Made by a program: the position numbers and the translations under genes
Assembly: GCF_002022275.1 (NCBI RefSeq)
Contig: NZ_MSDF01000052.1
Location: 248,001 to 312,000, forward strand
Reading direction: 5' to 3'
DNA from: Pseudomonas fluorescens
GTDB lineage: Bacteria > Pseudomonadota > Gammaproteobacteria > Pseudomonadales > Pseudomonadaceae
DNA: 64,000 nt
Part shown: in pieces, positions 30,561 to 38,913 of the stretch
How the letters are laid out: each line of letters begins with the position of its first letter
How positions within the stretch are numbered: the stretch's first letter is position 1
Notes under the pieces: model-generated
Seen by the model: the letters and a program-made list of their open reading frames with translations, nothing else
The model's database searches: none
What the model was told of the DNA's origin: nothing

Positions 30561-31562
30561 TCAGCTAGCCGAGCTGAAACGACGACGGTACTCCGTTGGC
30601 GTAAGGCCAACGACCTTTCGAAACCGCGACCGGAAGGTCACCGCAGACCCGAATCCGGAAAGAAATGCCGTTTGATCAATCGATGTCTCGCTCTCTTCAA
30701 GCAATTCACGCGCTCGGTCAATACGAGCGGTGAGAAGCCACTGTAAAGGCGTCATGCCGGTCTGTTCTTGAAATCGCCGAGCGAAGGTGCGGGCGCTCAT
30801 GTTGGCGCGAGCCGCAAGACTATCGACCGTGTGCGAACTGTTTAAATTGTCCCGTATCCATTCGATCAGGGGCATTAAGCTGGTTGGAGAGCCTGGAAGC
30901 TCCTGACGAATAAATTGGGCCTGACCGCCATCACGATACAGTGGCGCGACCACCAGGCGGGCAGTGTTTGCCGCAACAGACTGCCCGAAATCGCGACGCA
31001 CGATATGCAAACACATATCCAACCCTGCCGACGCGCCGGCCGACGTCACGATGCTGCCTTCATCCACGAATAGAACATTGGGTTCTACTGTGATCTGCGG
31101 ATAAAGCCTGGCCAAGTCTTCGGCGAAACGCCAATGCGTCGTGACGCGTTTTCCGCCAAGAAGACCGCTCGCGGCAAGGATAAAAGCCCCCGTACAGATT
31201 GACGCTAATCGTGCACCACGCGTATGTGCCTCGCGAAGCGCAATTCTTACCGCTTCCGGAACCACTCCAAACGGGTCTTCACACCCGGGGATCACAATAG
31301 TGTGGGCTCGCTCAAGACGGTCGAGGCCGTACCGCACCTGCATGTCAAAGCCAGCGGCCTGAATTGTGCGCTCAGGTGCGCACACCTCCACCTCGTAAGC
31401 TTTGCTCCCATCAACCTGAGCAGCCAAAGCGAAAACTTGATAGCCGATCCCAAAGTCCAACGGCACCACATCATTCAATACCAGAACCGCAATCTTGTGC
31501 ACCCCGTGGACCTCTGCTCGCGAAATAGAAATGACTGGCAAAAAACGAACGTTTGATGTCAT
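30561..31562 (-). CDS. GlxA-type AraC regulator with DJ-1/PfpI domain
   Basis: 333 residues. The N-terminal two thirds are a DJ-1/PfpI-type domain (V-L-V-L-N-D-V-V-P-L-D-F and the S-I-C-T-G-A-F-I-L-A-A-S-G-L-L segment with the nucleophile-elbow Cys). The last third is an AraC-type double helix-turn-helix (S-L-A-A-R-A-N-M-S-A-R-T-F-A-R-R-F and G-F-G-S-A-V-T-F-R-S-R-F). Such proteins are usually activators that sense small metabolites. It is divergent from the isonitrile-hydratase-like gene with a 67-base gap, so that gene is the obvious target. Confidence 0.9.
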   Translation of the reverse strand: MTSNVRFLPVISISRAEVHGVHKIAVLVLNDVVPLDFGIGYQVFALAAQVDGSKAYEVEVCAPERTIQAAGFDMQVRYGLDRLERAHTIVIPGCEDPFGVVPEAVRIALREAHTRGARLASICTGAFILAASGLLGGKRVTTHWRFAEDLARLYPQITVEPNVLFVDEGSIVTSAGASAGLDMCLHIVRRDFGQSVAANTARLVVAPLYRDGGQAQFIRQELPGSPTSLMPLIEWIRDNLNSSHTVDSLAARANMSARTFARRFQEQTGMTPLQWLLTARIDRARELLEESETSIDQTAFLSGFGSAVTFRSRFRKVVGLTPTEYRRRFSSAS

Positions 31563-31629
31563 TTAAGCCACTCACGTGGAGCGTCCAGCAGGAATACTCT
31601 TTAGTCAACCACGACTAGAGGAGACGGTA

Positions 31630-32430
31630 ATGTCTGATGAGCTGAGCAATAAGATCGAAGACCGCCAACTGCAGATTGGCATGGTGATTTTTCCGGGTTT
31701 CACTCTGCAGGATTTGGCCGGCCCACAGACGGCGTTCGGCCTTCATGCCAACACTCACATAATCTGGAAAACCCTGGAGCCCGTTCCTACGGATATGGGC
31801 GTCACGCTGAACCCTACGATCACGTTTGATGACGTTCCAGATAACCTGGACGTGTTGTTTGTCGCAGGTGGTGGAGGAACGCCTGAAATCATGAAGGACC
31901 AGGAGCTGCTCGATTTCATTGCTCGCGCAGGAAAGACTGCCACCTATGTAACCGCTGTATGCACAGGCTCTGTACTTCTTGCTATGGCGGGATTATTGGA
32001 GGGCTACCGTGCAGCGACCTATTGGCCTTTCTACGAACCTCTTATCGCACTGGGTATCGAGCCGAGCTACGAACGGGTATGCGTCGACAGGAACCGAATC
32101 ACGGGTGGCGGCGTAACGGCAGGCATCGACTTTGCGCTGCTGGTTATCGCGAAACTCAAAGGTCGGGATGCGGCCGAGTTTACCCAACTCGTGCTCGAGT
32201 ACGACCCACAGCCGACAATGACCTCGGGGAACCCACGTACCGCGCGACCGGAAATCGTTGCGCAGATAAAGGGGCTGTGGGGGCGAACCGACGAAGCGGT
32301 AAGAGTCGCGAATGAACATTTGGAGCGCCGAGCTCGGTTATCAACCACGTCCAGGCCGCGAACGCAGATTGCCCCCGCAACCAATGTTGAAATCGCGACC
32401 CTAGTAGACCGATCAACTAGAAGCGACTAA
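31630..32430 (+). CDS. DJ-1/PfpI family protein, isonitrile hydratase-like
   Basis: 266 residues from the ATG at 31630, with GGAG upstream. The body matches isonitrile hydratase (InhA) of Pseudomonas: I-F-P-G-F-T-L-Q-D-L-A-G-P near the start, F-V-A-G-G-G-G-T-P, the catalytic-type Cys111 in V-C-T-G-S-V-L-L-A, and the R-x-I-T-G-G-G-V-T-A-G-I-D segment. InhA hydrates isonitriles to N-substituted formamides. It carries a C-terminal tail of about 35 basic residues beyond the usual end. It is divergent from a GlxA-like regulator and runs into nemR 11 bases later. Confidence 0.82.
   Translation: MSDELSNKIEDRQLQIGMVIFPGFTLQDLAGPQTAFGLHANTHIIWKTLEPVPTDMGVTLNPTITFDDVPDNLDVLFVAGGGGTPEIMKDQELLDFIARAGKTATYVTAVCTGSVLLAMAGLLEGYRAATYWPFYEPLIALGIEPSYERVCVDRNRITGGGVTAGIDFALLVIAKLKGRDAAEFTQLVLEYDPQPTMTSGNPRTARPEIVAQIKGLWGRTDEAVRVANEHLERRARLSTTSRPRTQIAPATNVEIATLVDRSTRSD
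32405..32419. promoter_or_regulatory. Degenerate NemR-type site upstream of the repressor gene
   Basis: TAGACCGATCAACTA lies inside the last codons of the previous gene, 22 bases before the nemR ATG. It agrees with the two strong sites at 8 of 15 positions, including the TAGAC and CTA ends. It could allow weak autoregulation, or be a chance match. Confidence 0.3.
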
Positions 32431-32441
32431 GATCCACGCCC

Positions 32442-33044
32442 ATGAACACTCCAAAAACCCGCGAAACATCCGACGTCCGCCAAGGAATCCTTGATGTAGG
32501 CCAACGAATCATGGCCGCCAAAGGGTATACCGCCGTGGGCCTGAACGAGATCCTGGCCACTGCCGGTGTGCCGAAGGGGTCTTTCTACCATTACTTTGGC
32601 TCCAAGGACGCGTTTGGCGAGGCCTTGCTCGAGAACTATTTCGAGGGCTACCTCGCCGATATCGATCAGACCCTCGCCCAGCCCGACCTGACGATGGCAC
32701 AACGGCTGCTCAACTACTTTCACATCTGGCAGGACACCCAGTCCTTTCAGGACTGCCAGGGCAAATGCCTGGCCGTGAAGTTGGGCGTGGAGGTGGCTGA
32801 CCTGTCCGAAACCATGCGCGCTGTGCTCAAGCGCGGTACCGCCGCAATTATTGATCGCCTCGCCAATGGGATAGAGACCGGAGTGGCAGAGGGTTCACTG
32901 CACGTCACCGCCACGCCTCACGACGTTGCGCAGAGCCTGTATCAATTGTGGGTCGGCGCCAGTGTCATGGTGAAGATTACGAAAAGTGTTCAGCCCTTCC
33001 AGACGGCGATGAGCACGACCCGCCAGATTCTCAACCTGCCCTGA
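32442..33044 (+). CDS. nemR: NemR-type TetR repressor of electrophile/aldehyde response
   Basis: 200 residues with an N-terminal TetR helix-turn-helix (G-L-N-E-I-L-A-T-A-G-V-P-K-G-S-F-Y-H-Y-F). It resembles E. coli NemR throughout. Cys109 in G-K-C-L-A-V-K-L aligns with NemR Cys106, the residue that senses reactive chlorine species, quinones and methylglyoxal, and a Lys in the V-K-I-T-K-S segment fits NemR Lys175. Cys105 is an extra cysteine close by. Two identical operator-like palindromes lie in front of the following genes, which encode the expected detoxifying enzymes. Confidence 0.87.
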   Translation: MNTPKTRETSDVRQGILDVGQRIMAAKGYTAVGLNEILATAGVPKGSFYHYFGSKDAFGEALLENYFEGYLADIDQTLAQPDLTMAQRLLNYFHIWQDTQSFQDCQGKCLAVKLGVEVADLSETMRAVLKRGTAAIIDRLANGIETGVAEGSLHVTATPHDVAQSLYQLWVGASVMVKITKSVQPFQTAMSTTRQILNLP

Positions 33045-33145
33045 TTCATTCTCCAACGGCGCATCGTCTATCCGGGCGATGCACCACTCCCCCCACACCA
33101 AAAAAACCTTAAGAGCGGCGCGCAAAAAAAATTTGAAAAAGTTAC

Positions 33146-33160
33146 TAGACGACCGGTCTA
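33146..33160. promoter_or_regulatory. NemR-type operator 1
   Basis: TAGACGACCGGTCTA, with TAGAC and GTCTA arms and a central GACCGGTC, lies 52 bases before the hydrolase ATG. A TTGAAA at 33133-33138 sits just upstream, so the site lies between -35 and -10 positions. An identical 15-mer occurs at 34003-34017. Confidence 0.75.
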
Positions 33161-33212
33161 TTTTGAAATACTGTGACCCCACATTCACTCACCCGGCAAA
33201 AGGAACACCGCA

Positions 33213-33983
33213 ATGAACACTCGCACCCAGCTGGCCGCATTCATCGCCTCAGTCGTACTCGCCGCCCACGTCGGTATTGCCGCTGCCCAGAGCACAACAG
33301 CCAGCGCCCCGGCGAAAACGGTCGTGTTGGTTCACGGCGCATTCGCCGACGGCTCCTCATGGAACAAAGTGATTCCACTGCTGCAGAAAGCGGGCTTGAA
33401 GGTTGTTGCGGTACAGAACCCATTGGACTCTCTGGCGGGCGATGTAGCCTTCACCCAGCGTGCTATCGACGACGCTGAAGGCCCGGTAGTCCTGGTGGGG
33501 CATTCCTGGGGGGGCGCGGTGATCACCGAAGCAGGTACAAACGATAAGGTCCACTCGCTGGTTTACGTCGCCGCTTTTGCTCCAGATAACGGCCAGTCTG
33601 CGCTGGACACCGTCAAGGGCTATCCAAAGAGCCTGGGCCAGTCGACGTTTGTGAAAGATGCAGCCGGTTATGTGAAGGTCAGCGATGAAGGCGTCGCCAA
33701 GTATTTCGCTGCGGACCTGCCCCGTGAGGAACAGGTGCTAGTTGCTGCCACACAGGGCGCCTTGAACAGCCGCGCGCTCAATGAGCCGGTGAAGAATGCG
33801 GCCTGGCACACAGTGCCGTCCTTCGCGGTGATTGCCGGCAATGACGCGATCATCAACCCGCAACAGGAAAGGGATCAGGCCAAACGCATGCATGCCGTGT
33901 CGGTGGAAGTGCCATCAAGCCACGTAGCGATGTTGTCCTATCCTCGCCAAGTGGCGGATCTGATCATCCAGGCTGCCAAGTAA
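33213..33983 (+). CDS. Exported alpha/beta hydrolase
   Basis: 256 residues with a signal peptide ending in Ala-Ala-Ala-Gln about residue 26. The fold marks are V-L-V-H-G-A-F-A-D-G-S-S-W near the start, nucleophile Ser98 in G-H-S-W-G-G, an Asp in I-A-G-N-D-A-I-I-N and a final His in P-S-S-H-V-A-M. Secreted hydrolases of this kind are often found in stress and xenobiotic clusters; the substrate is unknown. It is the first gene behind NemR-type operator 1, so it should be induced by electrophiles. A second operator stands after it. Confidence 0.87.
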   Translation: MNTRTQLAAFIASVVLAAHVGIAAAQSTTASAPAKTVVLVHGAFADGSSWNKVIPLLQKAGLKVVAVQNPLDSLAGDVAFTQRAIDDAEGPVVLVGHSWGGAVITEAGTNDKVHSLVYVAAFAPDNGQSALDTVKGYPKSLGQSTFVKDAAGYVKVSDEGVAKYFAADLPREEQVLVAATQGALNSRALNEPVKNAAWHTVPSFAVIAGNDAIINPQQERDQAKRMHAVSVEVPSSHVAMLSYPRQVADLIIQAAK

Positions 33984-34002
33984 TTTATCGACGCCAACGA
34001 AC

Positions 34003-34017
34003 TAGACGACCGGTCTA
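34003..34017. promoter_or_regulatory. NemR-type operator 2
   Basis: A second exact TAGACGACCGGTCTA, 61 bases before the DJ-1 gene. A TCTAAT at 34014-34019 overlaps its right arm and would serve as the -10 box, so binding would block initiation. Confidence 0.75.
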
Positions 34018-34078
34018 ATTAACTGATTTAACAGGGTGTGACCGCACGCCCTCCAACCACTGAAAACAGGAAGCTCAC

Positions 34079-34768
34079 ATGAAAATTCTTATGGTCCTCA
34101 CCTCCCACGACACCCTTGGCAACACGGGCCGTAAAACCGGTTTCTGGCTGGAGGAACTGGCAGCGCCCTACTACGCCTTTCTCGCCGCCAACGCCGAGAT
34201 CGTCCTGGCCTCGCCCAAAGGCGGCCAGCCACCGCTGGACCCAAAGAGCAACGAGCCATCATTCCAGACTGATGTCACGCGTCGCTTCGAGAATGATGCC
34301 GCGGCAACCGCACAGCTCGCCAACACCGTGCGGCTGGACAGCGTGTCTCAAGATGACTTCGACGCTGTGTTCTACCCAGGCGGCCACGGCCCACTGTGGG
34401 ATCTGGCCGAAGACTCGAACTCGATCCAACTGATTGAAGCATTCCTGGCCGCCGGCAAGCCTGCTGCCCTGGTGTGCCACGCCCCCGGCGTACTGCGCCA
34501 TGTGAAAAAACCCGACGGCACACCGCTGGTCGCTGGCAAAAAAGTCGCCGGTTTCACCAACACCGAGGAAGAAGCGGTCGGCCTGACGGACGTCGTGCCC
34601 TTCCTGGTTGAAGACATGCTGATCGCCAACGGCGGCCTGTACTCCAAGGGTGCTGACTGGTCCTCTTATGTCGTCAGCGACGGCCTGCTGATCACCGGCC
34701 AGAACCCGAGCTCGTCCACTGAAGCGGCCCAGGTCCTGATCGCCAAACTGGATCAGCTCAGCGTCTGA
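34079..34768 (+). CDS. DJ-1/PfpI family protein, glyoxalase III/Hsp31-like
   Basis: 229 residues. The catalytic-type triad of Hsp31/glyoxalase III proteins is visible: Glu25 or Glu26 in G-F-W-L-E-E-L, Cys133 in L-V-C-H-A-P-G-V-L and the adjacent His134. P-G-G-H-G-P-L-W-D-L is the oxyanion loop. These enzymes convert methylglyoxal to lactate without glutathione, or repair glycated proteins. Position behind a NemR-type operator fits, because E. coli NemR controls the glyoxalase gene gloA. The encoded gene starts the group that also holds an aldehyde dehydrogenase and an OYE reductase. Confidence 0.88.
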   Translation: MKILMVLTSHDTLGNTGRKTGFWLEELAAPYYAFLAANAEIVLASPKGGQPPLDPKSNEPSFQTDVTRRFENDAAATAQLANTVRLDSVSQDDFDAVFYPGGHGPLWDLAEDSNSIQLIEAFLAAGKPAALVCHAPGVLRHVKKPDGTPLVAGKKVAGFTNTEEEAVGLTDVVPFLVEDMLIANGGLYSKGADWSSYVVSDGLLITGQNPSSSTEAAQVLIAKLDQLSV

Positions 34769-34861
34769 AGGCCATTCACGGGAGACGCGCAAACGTCTCC
34801 CAGCGTTATTGCCCGCTCTTCTGCTCGCACAGCACAGACCCGTCGAACCACCGGAGAAATC

Positions 34862-36331
34862 ATGACAACGTTTAACCTGGAACAGATCAAAGCCGCCGGC
34901 TGGCTGAAAGAAGCCAATTACATCGGGGGTCAGTGGGTAGCGGCGGATGACGCCAATGTCTATGGCGTCGTTGACCCGGCCACAGAAGCACAGATCGGCC
35001 AGATTCCATGGGTGGGTGCCACTGAAACCCGCCGCGCCATCGATGCCGCACAAGACGCCTTCGGCGCCTGGTCGATGACCACCGCCGCAGAACGCGCAGG
35101 CTTTCTGGGCCGCATGGCGCAGATCGTGCGTGACAACCTCGACATCCTCGCCAGCATGCTCACCCTCGAACAAGGCAAGCCGCTGGCCGAAGCCCGCAAC
35201 GAAATGAAGCTCGGCGCCGATTACATCCAGTGGTTTGCTGAAGAGGCACGGCGCATCAATGGCGAGATCATTCCGTCGCCATGGAAAGACCGCCAGATTC
35301 TGGTCACACGTGAACCCGTGGGTGTCGTCGGCGCGATTTCGCCGTGGAATTTCCCGTTTTCCATGCTCTCACGCAAGGTGGCCCCGGCGCTTGCCGCCGG
35401 TTGCACCATCGTTATCAAGCCCTCTGAGTTCACTCCCTTTTCCGGCCTGCTCTATGGCGTGCTGGCCGAGCAGGCAGGGATACCTGCCGGCGTGGTCAAC
35501 GTGGTGACGGGTGACGGCGCCGCCGTCGGTGGCGAGTTTTCCTCCAACCCCTTGATGCGCAAAATCACCTTCACCGGCTCCACCCGGGTCGGCAAACTGC
35601 TCTACAAACAATCCGCCGACACCATGAAAAAGCTCTCCATGGAGTTGGGCGGCAATGCACCGACGATCATTTTTGACGATGCCGACATGGACCTCGCTGT
35701 GGAAAACGCCGTCGCCGGAAAATTCCGCAACAGCGGCCAGACTTGCGTGTGCACCAACCGCTTCTACGTGCAAGACGGCATCTATGACGAATTCGCCCGC
35801 CGCCTGACCGAGCGCGTACGCCAGATGAAAGTCGGCAACGGCTTCGATGAAGGTGTTGAGCAAGGCCCGCTGATCAACCAGGCCGCCGTCAGCAAAGTTG
35901 AAGCCCACGTTCAAGACGCACAAGCCAAAGGTGGGCGCGTGTTACTCGGAGGCAAACGCCACGCGTTGGGCGCGACCTTCTTCGAGCCGACTGTCATCGC
36001 CGACGCCACCTCGGACATGCTCATCGCCCACGAAGAAACCTTCGGCCCGGTTGCCGCACTGTTTCGCTTCAGCACCGAGCAAGAGGCTGTCGACGCCGCC
36101 AATGCCTCGGAATTCGGTCTCTCCGCGTACTTCTACACCCGTGACCTGGCGCGCACTTTCCGCGTATCCCGTGCCCTGCAAAGCGGCATGGTCGGCATCA
36201 ACGCCGGCGTGATCACCACCGTGGAAGCACCGTTCGGTGGCGTCAAAGACAGCGGCATCGGTCGCGAAGGCTCAAGCCACGGCCTTAATGAATACCTGAA
36301 CCTCAAGTACCTCAGCCTCGGCGGCCTGTAA
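34862..36331 (+). CDS. NAD(P)-dependent aldehyde dehydrogenase, succinate-semialdehyde dehydrogenase type
   Basis: 489 residues of a GabD-like aldehyde dehydrogenase. Visible features are the cofactor loop F-T-G-S-T-R-V-G-K-L, the general base Glu in M-E-L-G-G-N-A-P, catalytic Cys295 in S-G-Q-T-C-V-C and the T-P-F-S-G-L-L segment. The second Cys at 297 next to the catalytic one is common in GabD-type enzymes and allows redox control. In this cluster it probably removes aldehydes released under carbonyl stress rather than serving GABA use. The gene follows the DJ-1 gene by 93 bases. Confidence 0.88.
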   Translation: MTTFNLEQIKAAGWLKEANYIGGQWVAADDANVYGVVDPATEAQIGQIPWVGATETRRAIDAAQDAFGAWSMTTAAERAGFLGRMAQIVRDNLDILASMLTLEQGKPLAEARNEMKLGADYIQWFAEEARRINGEIIPSPWKDRQILVTREPVGVVGAISPWNFPFSMLSRKVAPALAAGCTIVIKPSEFTPFSGLLYGVLAEQAGIPAGVVNVVTGDGAAVGGEFSSNPLMRKITFTGSTRVGKLLYKQSADTMKKLSMELGGNAPTIIFDDADMDLAVENAVAGKFRNSGQTCVCTNRFYVQDGIYDEFARRLTERVRQMKVGNGFDEGVEQGPLINQAAVSKVEAHVQDAQAKGGRVLLGGKRHALGATFFEPTVIADATSDMLIAHEETFGPVAALFRFSTEQEAVDAANASEFGLSAYFYTRDLARTFRVSRALQSGMVGINAGVITTVEAPFGGVKDSGIGREGSSHGLNEYLNLKYLSLGGL

Positions 36332-36361
36332 GCCCGACTGACGCAAAAAAGGAATCACATC

Positions 36362-37519
36362 ATGCAGCACAGTTCCCTGTTCGAACCGACTACCCTTGGC
36401 CCCTTGACGCTGAAAAACCGCATCATCATGCCGCCCCTGACGCGTCAGCGCAGTGGCCAGCCAGGCGATGTACCCACGGCCCTCATGGCCACCTACTACC
36501 AGCAACGCGCCAGCGCCGGCCTGATCATCAGCGAAGGCACCCAGATTGAACCACGTGGCAAGGGCTATGCCTGGACACCGGGGATTTACAGCCAGGCGCA
36601 AATCAACGGCTGGCGCACGGTTACCGACGCCGTACACGCTGAAGGCGGGGTGATATTCGCGCAATTGTGGCACGTCGGCCGGGTGTCCCACACCGACCTG
36701 CAACCGGACAGTGCAGCGCCCGTCGCGCCCTCGGCGATCCAGGCCCAGAAGGTCAAGGCCTTCATCGAAACCGCTCCGGGTACCGGCACGCTGGTTGAGC
36801 CTTCCCTGCCACGGGAACTGAGCGTGACGGAAATCAAAGCGCTGGTGGAGCTCTACGCCCAGGCGGCACGCAATGCCCTGAGCGCGGGCTTCGATGGCGT
36901 TGAAATCCACTCGGCGAATGGCTATCTGGTCAACCAGTTCATCTCTACCCACGCCAACCAGCGCACCGATGAATACGGTGGCTCGCTGCACAACCGCCTG
37001 CGTTTCCTGCGCGAAGTCGTGCAGGCCGTCAGTGCCGTGGTCGGCCCTGATCGGGTTGGCGTGCGGTTTACACCGCTGTTCACCAGCACCGACGAAGATC
37101 GCGTGTATATCGGCTTTGTCGAAGAAGATCCGCATCAGACCTACATCGAAGCCATCAAGGTGCTGGAAGAGACCGGCATCGCTTACCTGTCGATTGCCGA
37201 AGCCGACTGGCCGAATGCCCCTGACCTGCCCGAAACGTTTCGCCGCGAGGTCAGAAGCACCTTCAGCGGCAAAATCATGTATGCCGGCCTGTACACCGCC
37301 GAGCGCGGCGCACGCCTTGTGGACGCGGGCCTGGCCGACATGATTGCCTTCGGTCGGCCCTTTATCGCCAACCCCGACCTGCCAAAGCGCATCGCCCAGG
37401 GCTGGCCGCTGAATGCCCTGAACCCCGCCAACCTGTATGGCGGTGGTGAACAAGGCTTCACCGACTACCCGCTGTACGCCCCTTCTGAAGTCAACGAAAA
37501 GGAAAAGGTGCTGGCATGA
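36362..37519 (+). CDS. Alkene reductase of the old yellow enzyme family (NemA-like)
   Basis: 385 residues. The FMN TIM barrel begins with L-F-E-P-T-T-L-G-P-L-T-L-K-N-R-I-I-M-P-P-L-T-R. The substrate-binding pair His183 and Asn186 is in V-E-I-H-S-A-N-G-Y-L, and the N-x-R-T-D-E-Y-G-G-S segment follows. NemA-type enzymes reduce N-ethylmaleimide, nitro compounds and other electrophilic alkenes with NADPH. The pairing with a NemR-type repressor is that of E. coli nemRA, but here several genes lie between. The stop overlaps the ATG of the next SDR gene. Confidence 0.92.
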   Translation: MQHSSLFEPTTLGPLTLKNRIIMPPLTRQRSGQPGDVPTALMATYYQQRASAGLIISEGTQIEPRGKGYAWTPGIYSQAQINGWRTVTDAVHAEGGVIFAQLWHVGRVSHTDLQPDSAAPVAPSAIQAQKVKAFIETAPGTGTLVEPSLPRELSVTEIKALVELYAQAARNALSAGFDGVEIHSANGYLVNQFISTHANQRTDEYGGSLHNRLRFLREVVQAVSAVVGPDRVGVRFTPLFTSTDEDRVYIGFVEEDPHQTYIEAIKVLEETGIAYLSIAEADWPNAPDLPETFRREVRSTFSGKIMYAGLYTAERGARLVDAGLADMIAFGRPFIANPDLPKRIAQGWPLNALNPANLYGGGEQGFTDYPLYAPSEVNEKEKVLA

Positions 37520-38256
37520 ACCAAGGTATTGAAGGAAAAGTCGTGTTGATCACCGGTGGCAGCACTGGCATCGGCGCCGAAGTGGCCAGGCTGCTCGCCT
37601 CCCGAGGCGCCAAGGTGGCTATCGCCGCACGCCGCAAAGACAAACTGGAAGAGGTGGTGGCTGAGATCACCGCGCAAGGTGGCATCGCCAAGGGCTACAC
37701 CCTCGATGTCACAGACAAGCACCAGGTGGAAGCAGTGGTCGCTGCGATAGTCGTGGATTTCGGCAAGCTCGATGTACTGATCAATAATGCCGGGCTGATG
37801 CCGATTCGGCCGATGTCGGAAGTCAACACCGATGAATGGGACGCGATGATCGACGTCAACCTCAAAGGCACGCTCTACGGCATTGCCGCGGCCCTGCCGC
37901 GCTTCCTGGCACAGGAAAGCGGTCACATCATCAATTTGAGTTCGGTGGCCGGGGTTAAAGTGTTCGCGCCCGGTGGCACGGTGTATTCGGGCACCAAGTT
38001 CGCCGTCAGCGCCATCTCCGAAGGGTTGCGTCAGGAAGTCGGCGACAAGGTGCGCGTGACATCCATCGCCCCCGGCGCAGTGGACAGCGACCTCAAGCAC
38101 AGCACGTCCGGCACCGCCAAAGACACGGTATTGGACTTCTACAAACAGGCCATTCCCGCCGCCTCGGTGGCCCGCGCCATCGCCTTTGCAATCGAGCAAC
38201 CTGACGATGTGGACATCAATGAAATCGTGATCCGCCCCACCCAGCAAGCCTTTTGA
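37516..38256 (+). CDS. Short-chain dehydrogenase/reductase
   Basis: 246 residues of the classical SDR family. The dinucleotide motif T-G-G-S-T-G-I-G is at about residues 13-20, N-N-A-G about 88-91, and the catalytic residues Ser in N-L-S-S-V-A-G, Tyr in V-Y-S-G-T-K and Lys four residues later. It probably reduces aldehydes or ketones with NADPH. It overlaps the OYE gene (ATGA) and is the last gene of the NemR-controlled run, followed directly by a terminator. Confidence 0.92.
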   Translation: MNQGIEGKVVLITGGSTGIGAEVARLLASRGAKVAIAARRKDKLEEVVAEITAQGGIAKGYTLDVTDKHQVEAVVAAIVVDFGKLDVLINNAGLMPIRPMSEVNTDEWDAMIDVNLKGTLYGIAAALPRFLAQESGHIINLSSVAGVKVFAPGGTVYSGTKFAVSAISEGLRQEVGDKVRVTSIAPGAVDSDLKHSTSGTAKDTVLDFYKQAIPAASVARAIAFAIEQPDDVDINEIVIRPTQQAF

Positions 38257-38301
38257 AAAAGCGCCCGGTCTGCTGCTCAAAAAGCAGCAGGCCGCGCTTT
38301 T
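38257..38301 (+). terminator. Terminator of the NemR cluster
   Basis: A long stem joins AAAGCGC and TCTGCTGC with GCAGCAG and GCGCTTT around a short A-rich loop, followed by TTTTA. It starts at the SDR stop codon. Confidence 0.75.
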
Positions 38302-38424
38302 ATCCCTCTTTCCCCCCCGAAAACATCAAACTCGAACTGTTTGCGCCTCGATCTGTTCTAATCTGAAAGATGGGCGTGCTTCAAACCGTGAGCGCCTGCT
38401 GGCAACCTTCAGAGGCACATAAAA

Positions 38425-38853
38425 ATGAAAATGACACTCCCCACCCTGGCGATTAGCATCCTGATTTCGCAAGGCGCGATGGCGGCCGGCGATGGAACAG
38501 CGGCATTAGGCGGCGGCGTCGGTGGCGCATTGGGCAACATCGTCGGCCAGCAGCTGGGCGGATCTACCGGGGCGGCTGTAGGCGCAGGGCTAGGCGGCGC
38601 GGCTGGGGGTGCGGTTGGCGCGCAGAAAGGCAATAAGACTGAGGCCGCCATCGGTGGCGGGCTGGGCTCTGCGGGCGGCTCACTGGTGGGCGGCCGCCTC
38701 GGAGGCGCAACAGGGTCGACGATCGGCGCAGGTGTCGGTGGTGCAGCGGGCGGCGCGTTGGGCAATAACCTGGCGGATGACGAAAGCGATCACCGCTCCA
38801 ACGGTGGCAAACATAAAGGCAACAAGCACAAACACAAAAACAAACACCATTGA
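38425..38853 (+). CDS. Glycine-zipper protein with Lys/His-rich tail
   Basis: 142 residues. A signal peptide ends at Ala-Met-Ala about residue 20. The body (residues 25-115) is made of glycine-zipper repeats of the form G-G-A-x-G-x-x-V-G and A-A-G-G-A-V-G that recur three times, a pattern that packs membrane helices. The last 25 residues are almost only Lys, His, Asn and Gly (K-G-N-K-H-K-H-K-N-K-H-H), which could bind metal ions or nucleic acid. It is probably in the outer membrane or periplasm. The function is unknown. Confidence 0.75.
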   Translation: MKMTLPTLAISILISQGAMAAGDGTAALGGGVGGALGNIVGQQLGGSTGAAVGAGLGGAAGGAVGAQKGNKTEAAIGGGLGSAGGSLVGGRLGGATGSTIGAGVGGAAGGALGNNLADDESDHRSNGGKHKGNKHKHKNKHH

Positions 38854-38875
38854 TGCGTTGCTAGCCGTATGCCAC

Positions 38876-38900
38876 AAGGCCCACCCCGCGTGGGCCTTTT
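38876..38900. terminator. Bidirectional terminator
   Basis: AAGGCCCAC and GTGGGCCTT pair around CCCGC, followed by TT on the plus strand and preceded by AA. It lies between the glycine-zipper gene and the small minus-strand gene at 38914. Confidence 0.75.
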
Positions 38901-38913
38901 CATGCCGCAAAGG

